The position numbers and the translations under genes were made by a program. The notes beneath the pieces were generated by a model, which did not search any database, was not told where the DNA came from, and saw nothing but the letters and a program-made list of their open reading frames with translations. Below, piece by piece: positions 59,793-64,000 of a DNA stretch of 64,000 bases. How positions within the stretch are numbered: position 1 is the first letter of the stretch; each line of letters begins with the position of its first letter. The DNA comes from Actinomadura_E scrupuli. GTDB taxonomy: Bacteria > Actinomycetota > Actinomycetes > Streptosporangiales > Streptosporangiaceae. The DNA lies in assembly GCF_050971785.1 (NCBI RefSeq), contig NZ_JBPCCU010000002.1, positions 1-64,000 of the forward strand. The letters run 5' to 3'.

Positions 59793-60842
59793 TCAGACGA
59801 GGCGCGCCGTGCCGGTGCCCTCGGTGACCTCTCCGAGGACCCAGGCGGGCACGCCCCGGGCGGCGAGAAGCTTCAGTGCGTCCTCAACGGCCCCAGGAGC
59901 CACAATGGCGGCCATACCCACACCCATGTTGAATGTCCTGTCCATATCGGCCTGTGCGACCTCTCCGTGCGCCTGAAGCACGGAGAAGACCGGCGGCGGG
60001 GTCCAGGACGAGCGCCGCAGCACCGCGTCGGCCGTCGCGGGCAGCGAGCGCGCCAGGTTGGCCGCGAGCCCCCCTCCGGTGATGTGGGCGAAGGCGTGCA
60101 CGTCCTGCCCGTCCCCGAGCAGGGCCAGGCAGTCGAGCGCGTAGATCCGGGTGGGGGTGAGCAGCTCCTCGCCCGCCGTCCGGCCGAACTCGGCGATCTC
60201 GGACTCCAGCGCCAGCCCGGAGTTTCGCAGGATGTGCCGGACGAGGGAGTAGCCGTTGGCGTGGATGCCCGACGAGCCCAGGGCCAGCACCGCGTCGCCC
60301 ACGGCCACCCGGTCTGGGCCGAGCAGCCGGTCGGCCTCGACCACACCGGTGCCGGCGCCCGCGAGGTCGAACTCGTCCGGCTCCAGCAGGCCAGGGTGCT
60401 CGGCCGTCTCGCCGCCGACCAGGGCGCAGCCGGCCAGCACGCAGGCCGCCGCGATCCCGCCGACGAGGTCGGCGATGCGCTCCGGCACCACCTTGCCGCA
60501 GGCGATGTAGTCGGTCATGAACAGCGGCTCGGCACCGCAGACCACCAGGTCGTCGATCACCATGCCGACCAGATCGTGGCCGATGGTGTCGTAGATCCCC
60601 AGCCGCCGGGCCAGATCGACCTTGGTGCCGACCCCATCGGTCGAGGTGGCCAGCAACGGCCGCCGGTATTTCAGCAGGGCCGAGGCGTCGAAGAGCCCGG
60701 CGAAGCCACTGGCGTCGTCGACGACCTCGGGCCGCCGGGACGCCGCGACCCGGGACTTCATCAGCTCGACCGCACGCTCACCCGCCGCGATGTCGACCCC
60801 CGCGGCCTCGTAGGTGCCGGCGCGGCTGCTCGCGGGGCTCAC
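59793..60842 (-). CDS. purM: Phosphoribosylformylglycinamidine cyclo-ligase (AIR synthetase)
   Basis: 349 residues from GTG 60842, overlapping the purF stop (60839-60842). Signatures: LLATSTDGVGTKVDLARRLG, CGAEPLFMTDYIACGKVVPE, GCALVGGETAEHPGLL and FNMGVGMAAIV. It forms the imidazole ring of purines (fifth step) from FGAM and ATP. Second gene after purF in the same direction. Confidence 0.97.
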   Translation of the reverse strand: MSPASSRAGTYEAAGVDIAAGERAVELMKSRVAASRRPEVVDDASGFAGLFDASALLKYRRPLLATSTDGVGTKVDLARRLGIYDTIGHDLVGMVIDDLVVCGAEPLFMTDYIACGKVVPERIADLVGGIAAACVLAGCALVGGETAEHPGLLEPDEFDLAGAGTGVVEADRLLGPDRVAVGDAVLALGSSGIHANGYSLVRHILRNSGLALESEIAEFGRTAGEELLTPTRIYALDCLALLGDGQDVHAFAHITGGGLAANLARSLPATADAVLRRSSWTPPPVFSVLQAHGEVAQADMDRTFNMGVGMAAIVAPGAVEDALKLLAARGVPAWVLGEVTEGTGTARLV

Positions 60843-62293
60843 CGCTTCGAGGCCCCTTCGAGGACGTGCTTGCCCCGGGCGTCGTGCTCGACGGGGATGG
60901 GGTAGACGCCGTCGAAGCAGGCCCGGCAGAGCTTGTCCTTGGGCACGTGGGTGGCCCCGACCAGCTCGTCCAGCGAGATGTAGCCGAGGGAGTCGGCGCC
61001 CAGCGAGACGCGGATCTCCTCCACGGACAGGTTGCCGGCGATCAGCTCGGCGCGGGTGGCGAAGTCGATGCCGTAGAAGCAGGGCCAGGCCACGGGCGGG
61101 CTGGAGATCCGTACGTGCACCTCGGCGGCACCGGCCTCGCGCAGCATGCGGACGATGGCGCGCTGGGTGTTGCCGCGCACGATCGAGTCGTCCACGACGA
61201 CCAGGCGCTTGCCCTCGACGGCCTCGCGCAACGGGTTGAGCTTGAGCCGGATGCCCAGCTGGCGGATGGTCTGGGAGGGCTGGATGAAGGTCCGGCCCAC
61301 GTAGGAGTTCTTGACGAAGCCCTGGCCGTAGGGGATGCCCGAGGCCTCGGCGTAGCCGATCGCGGCCGGGGTGCCCGACTCGGGGGTCGGGATGACCATG
61401 TCGGCCTCGACGGGGTGCTCGCGCGCCAGCCGCCGGCCCACCTCAACCCGGGTGGCCTGCACGCTGCGCCCGGCGATGGAGGTGTCGGGCCGGGCCACGT
61501 AGACGTACTCGAACAGGCAGCCCTTGGGACGGGGGTCCGCGAAGCGCTGTGAGCGCACCCCGCCCTCGTCGATGGCCAGCAGCTCGCCGGGCTCGACCTC
61601 CCGGACGAACACGGCCCCGACGATGTCCAGGGCGGCGGTCTCGGAGGCGACCACCCAGCCGCGCTCCAGCCTGCCCAGCACCAGCGGCCGGATGCCCTCC
61701 GGGTCGCGTGCCGCGTACAGGGTCCGCTCGTCCATGAAGACCAGCGAGAACGCGCCGCGGGTGACCGGCAGGATCTCCGCGGCCGCGGCCGCCGGCCCGC
61801 CGGGGCGGGTGGCCAGCAGCGCCGTGAGGACCTCGGTGTCGCTGGTGGCGGTGAGCTCGCCGGGCGCCAGCTTGGCGGCCAGCTCCGGGGTGTTGATCAG
61901 ATTGCCGTTGTGCGTGAGGGCCAGGCTGCCCGCGTCGTTGGACCGGAACGTCGGCTGGGCGTTCTCCCAGGTCGGGGAGCCGGTCGTGGAGTAGCGGCAG
62001 TGGCCGACTGCGACATGCCCGCGCAGGGTGTTCAGCACCGACTCGTCGAACACCTGGGCGACCAGGCCCATGTCCTTGAAGACCACGATCCGGGCGCCGT
62101 CGCTGACCGCGATGCCGGCGGACTCCTGACCGCGGTGCTGCAGGGCGTACAGCCCGAAGTAGGTGAGCTTGCTGACCTCCGCGCGCTGTGCCTCGTCGGG
62201 AGGAACCCATACGCCGAACACCCCGCAGGCATCCTGCGGGCCGAGGTCCGAGGGGTCGAGGTCGTGGCTGAGACGTCCGTCACCGTGGGGCAC
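60839..62293 (-). CDS. purF: Amidophosphoribosyltransferase
   Basis: 484 residues. A 22-residue propeptide precedes the N-terminal nucleophile Cys23 in DACGVFGVWVPPDEAQ. Glutaminase residues are seen in GLYALQHRGQESAGIAV and VGHCRYSTTG. The phosphoribosyltransferase half has VVVDDSIVRGNTQRAIV (PRPP loop) and Cys residues in a late CFYGIDFATRAELIA. First step of purine synthesis. First gene of the purF-purM operon. Confidence 0.97.
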   Translation of the reverse strand: MPHGDGRLSHDLDPSDLGPQDACGVFGVWVPPDEAQRAEVSKLTYFGLYALQHRGQESAGIAVSDGARIVVFKDMGLVAQVFDESVLNTLRGHVAVGHCRYSTTGSPTWENAQPTFRSNDAGSLALTHNGNLINTPELAAKLAPGELTATSDTEVLTALLATRPGGPAAAAAEILPVTRGAFSLVFMDERTLYAARDPEGIRPLVLGRLERGWVVASETAALDIVGAVFVREVEPGELLAIDEGGVRSQRFADPRPKGCLFEYVYVARPDTSIAGRSVQATRVEVGRRLAREHPVEADMVIPTPESGTPAAIGYAEASGIPYGQGFVKNSYVGRTFIQPSQTIRQLGIRLKLNPLREAVEGKRLVVVDDSIVRGNTQRAIVRMLREAGAAEVHVRISSPPVAWPCFYGIDFATRAELIAGNLSVEEIRVSLGADSLGYISLDELVGATHVPKDKLCRACFDGVYPIPVEHDARGKHVLEGASKR

Positions 62294-62430
62294 ATGACCA
62301 GTCTAAGCGGGGCACTCACCTGCTCGGATCGGCGCAATCCATAAAAGACCTTTGCCGACGCGGGAACCTCGCCCGCCCCCGGCCCCCGCCTTCACCCGGA
62401 ACCCTGGGAGCCGACACTTGGAGGTGCTTG

Positions 62431-63033
62431 ATGACGACGATGCCCGGCTACCGGCCCCACGTGACCACGCCCCCCCAGCGGCAGGGGATGGGGACCGCAT
62501 CGGTCGTCCTGGGCGCGGTGGCGGTGCCGCTGGCCCTCCTGGTCGGGCTGGGCGCCCTGCCGGCCATGATCGGGCTGGGGCTGGGGATCTTCGGGGTGGC
62601 CCGCCACCGGGACCGCGGCCGGGCGGTCGTGGGCATCGTCGTGTGCGCGCTGGCCCTGCTGCTCGCGCTGGGCGTGCTCTCCTGGTTCCTCAGCAGGGCC
62701 GCCGAGTGCGGTGACGTCTCCCGCTATCCGGACCGCGCCGCCCGGCGGCTGTGCATCGAACGCGAGTTCCCCTTCGCCGGGACCGATCACGACGTTCAGG
62801 CCGGCGGCCGGTCCGGCGGTCAGGCCGGCGGTCAGGCCGGCGGTCAGGCCGGCGGTCAGTCCAGCAGCGCGCGTACGGCCTCGCCGGTGAGCGCCGTGGC
62901 GTACATCCGGAGATCGTCGAAGAGCCCCGCGAAGCCCAGCCCCGTGGGGTCCCTGCCGAGGTACATCGGGCCGGCCGGGGTCACGACGGGCTGGTCGAGC
63001 CGTACGGCCGTGTCCAGCTCACCGTCGACGTAG
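62431..63033 (+). CDS. DUF4190-like membrane protein, C-terminus doubtful
   Basis: Up to 200 residues from ATG 62431. Two TM segments at about 23-43 (GTASVVLGAVAVPLALLVGLG) and 66-88 (AVVGIVVCALALLLALGVLSW) flank GIFGVARHRDRGRAVVG, as in DUF4190. A Cys pair follows (AAECGDVS, RRLCIEREFPF). From about residue 125 the frame runs through GGQA repeats and then antisense over the LamG gene to 63033. The family part ends about residue 120. The tail is probably an artefact of repeat growth that removed the stop. Confidence 0.65.
   Translation: MTTMPGYRPHVTTPPQRQGMGTASVVLGAVAVPLALLVGLGALPAMIGLGLGIFGVARHRDRGRAVVGIVVCALALLLALGVLSWFLSRAAECGDVSRYPDRAARRLCIEREFPFAGTDHDVQAGGRSGGQAGGQAGGQAGGQSSSARTASPVSAVAYIRRSSKSPAKPSPVGSLPRYIGPAGVTTGWSSRTAVSSSPST
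62821..62856. repeat. 12-bp tandem repeat
   Basis: CAGGCCGGCGGT occurs three times in tandem (62821-62832, 62833-62844, 62845-62856), with looser copies before it. It lies at the tail-to-tail junction of the DUF4190-like and LamG genes. Confidence 0.85.
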
Positions 63034-63482
63034 ACGTACAGCTCGTCCGGGTCCACGACCAGCGCGACGTGCGTCCACACCCCGACCTCCAGCCGCCTGC
63101 TGTCGGCGAACTCCGGGCCCTTCGCGGTGAACAACTGGACCCGCAGCCGTAGATCGTCGGGATAGAACCACAGGCCCAGGCCACGGGCGTCGTGCTCGGC
63201 GACCGACTTGTAGAGCACCCCGCGCCACTCACCGGTGGGCGGTTCCGCGACGTTGACGTAGAACGCGATGCTGAAGCCGAACAGCTGGCTCAGCACCAGT
63301 TGCGGTGCCGCCGGGATGACCACCCGGCCCGAGCCGTCGAAGCTCAGCGCGCCGCCGCCGCCGCGGCCCGGCACCACGGCGACAGGCCCGTCCAGGGTCG
63401 CCGTCAGCCCGCTCCCGGTGGAGTCGGCCGCCGACCGGCCCTCGATCGTGTCGGCGTCGAACGTCCAGTGCGCCGTGAGCAT
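62856..63482 (-). CDS. LamG/concanavalin-like lectin domain protein
   Basis: 208 residues from ATG 63482 with an excellent GGAGGTGA ribosome-binding site. The single LamG-type jelly roll has LTAHWTFDADTIEGRSAADS, GGGALSFDGSGRVVIPAA, LFGFSIAFYVNVAE, VGVWTHVALVVDPDELYVY and GFAGLFDDLRMYATALTGE. There is no signal peptide or membrane segment, unusual for a domain that normally works outside the cell. Its ligand is unknown. Its 3' end overlaps the antisense gene tail. Confidence 0.82.
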   Translation of the reverse strand: MLTAHWTFDADTIEGRSAADSTGSGLTATLDGPVAVVPGRGGGGALSFDGSGRVVIPAAPQLVLSQLFGFSIAFYVNVAEPPTGEWRGVLYKSVAEHDARGLGLWFYPDDLRLRVQLFTAKGPEFADSRRLEVGVWTHVALVVDPDELYVYVDGELDTAVRLDQPVVTPAGPMYLGRDPTGLGFAGLFDDLRMYATALTGEAVRALLD

Positions 63483-63598
63483 GGCTTCACCTCCTCGAGA
63501 AGCCCCACTCGTTCCCACACGCTGACACCGCACACCTCCCCCGGCAAGACGGGTGTCCGATTCGGTCACGGTGTCCGATCGATTTCGGACCCGACCGC

Positions 63599-63664
63599 CA
63601 TGGCTCGATCCCGGCTTGATCCCATTGCTCGATCCCATGGCTCGATCATTGGCTTGATCACTGG
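63599..63664. repeat. Imperfect GGCTCGATC/GGCTTGATC repeats
   Basis: About five copies of a GGCTcGATC-type word (TGGCTCGATCCC, CGGCTTGATCCC, TTGCTCGATCCC, TGGCTCGATCAT, TGGCTTGATCAC) lie in a 66-bp stretch between the LamG and SCP2 genes. Could be a decaying tandem repeat or a regulator site. Confidence 0.55.
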
Positions 63665-63695
63665 CCTGCCGGTGGCCCCCGGTGACCCTCCGGGG

Positions 63696-64000
63696 TCAGG
63701 GCAGCGTGAGCGGCAGGTGGGCGGAGAGATCGGCGCGGGAGCCGCTGGCCCGGATCCGCCCGTCGTAGAGGGCCTCGGCCCATTTCGCCCGGCCGGTGGC
63801 CAGTGCCAGCCAGGTCGGCGCGTCCATCTCCACGACGTTCGGCGGGGTGCCGCGGGTGTGCCGCAGTCCCTCGACGCACTGCACGGCGGCGTAGGGCGGG
63901 ACCCGGACCTCCACGGATTTGCCCGGTGCGGCCGCCACGAGCACGTCGAGCAGGAAGCGCACGGCGGCCTTGACGATGACGCGGTGAGGCTCGGCGCCGG
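63696..64000 (-). CDS. Sterol carrier family protein (partial)
   Basis: Only the last 100 or so residues are in the window; the gene runs off the right edge. VRFLLDVLVAAAPGKSVEVR, VPPYAAVQCVEGLRHTRGTP, PNVVEMDAPTWLALATGRAK and SRADLSAHLPLTLP match the SCP2-like C-terminal domain of the sterol carrier family protein that follows purF in other actinobacteria. Lipid-binding fold; in vivo role unknown. Confidence 0.88.
   Translation of the reverse strand, partial: GAEPHRVIVKAAVRFLLDVLVAAAPGKSVEVRVPPYAAVQCVEGLRHTRGTPPNVVEMDAPTWLALATGRAKWAEALYDGRIRASGSRADLSAHLPLTLP

Overview
The window is a very GC-rich actinobacterial chromosome segment, most likely from Streptosporangiales (Streptosporangium/Nonomuraea/Microbispora-like) or a close relative. 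The best anchor is the right end (about 55-62 kb). The order bldC - conserved hypothetical - valine/leucine dehydrogenase - DUF3073 - purM - purF matches the arrangement I know from Streptomyces coelicolor. GTG starts, 4-bp ATGA/GTGA overlaps and several ECF sigma factors fit the same assignment.

Layout. 1-7.8 kb looks like a decayed integrated element. It holds a broken acetyl xylan esterase, a frameshifted tyrosine integrase remnant, a ruined HigBA-type toxin-antitoxin pair, an Uma2 nuclease, a GntR/membrane-protein pair with a self-overlapping operator, and unrecognised hypothetical pairs. It ends at a 44-nt copy of the 3' half of a tRNA-Phe gene followed by a terminator-like hairpin. 8-18 kb is accessory chromosome: an ECF sigma gene broken by a 1-nt shift with its CU044_5270-type partner, a GlxA-like regulator divergent from an HD/oxidoreductase/cupin operon, and an ArsR-arsenate reductase fusion with a clear operator. 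18-21.6 kb is one large STAND-like NTPase with about 17-18 TPR-like repeats. 21.6-34 kb is regulation-rich: an ECF41-like sigma divergent from a cobalt-type nitrile hydratase operon (beta, alpha, P14K), azoreductase/MarR, an ECF+SnoaL sigma with a tandem NTF2-like protein, a two-component system, and a YciI/ECF42 pair.

34-37 kb carries a minimal NIS siderophore unit (PLP decarboxylase plus IucA/IucC synthetase). 37-39.4 kb is a cold-shock module (cspA, DEAD-box helicase) whose leaders contain suggestive RNA structures. 39.5-55 kb mixes envelope, hydrolase and metabolic genes: AI-2E-type permease, patatin, CocE/NonD hydrolase, PucR regulator, secreted beta-propeller, pyrD with two DnaJ-like zinc-finger proteins, an F420-type oxidoreductase, a methyltransferase, an amidase, and LacI and TetR regulators. 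55-64 kb is the conserved bldC-purF block, followed by a LamG protein and a sterol-carrier protein cut by the window edge.

Points most worth attention are the three exact DnaA boxes arranged as palindromes near 51.5-52.1 kb, the GntR operator that overlaps its own start codon, the repeat-built STAND NTPase, the shared long palindromes at 34.1 and 46.7 kb, the cspA leader terminator, and the tRNA-Phe boundary of the left-hand island. All assignments come from reading the sequence; no database search was run.
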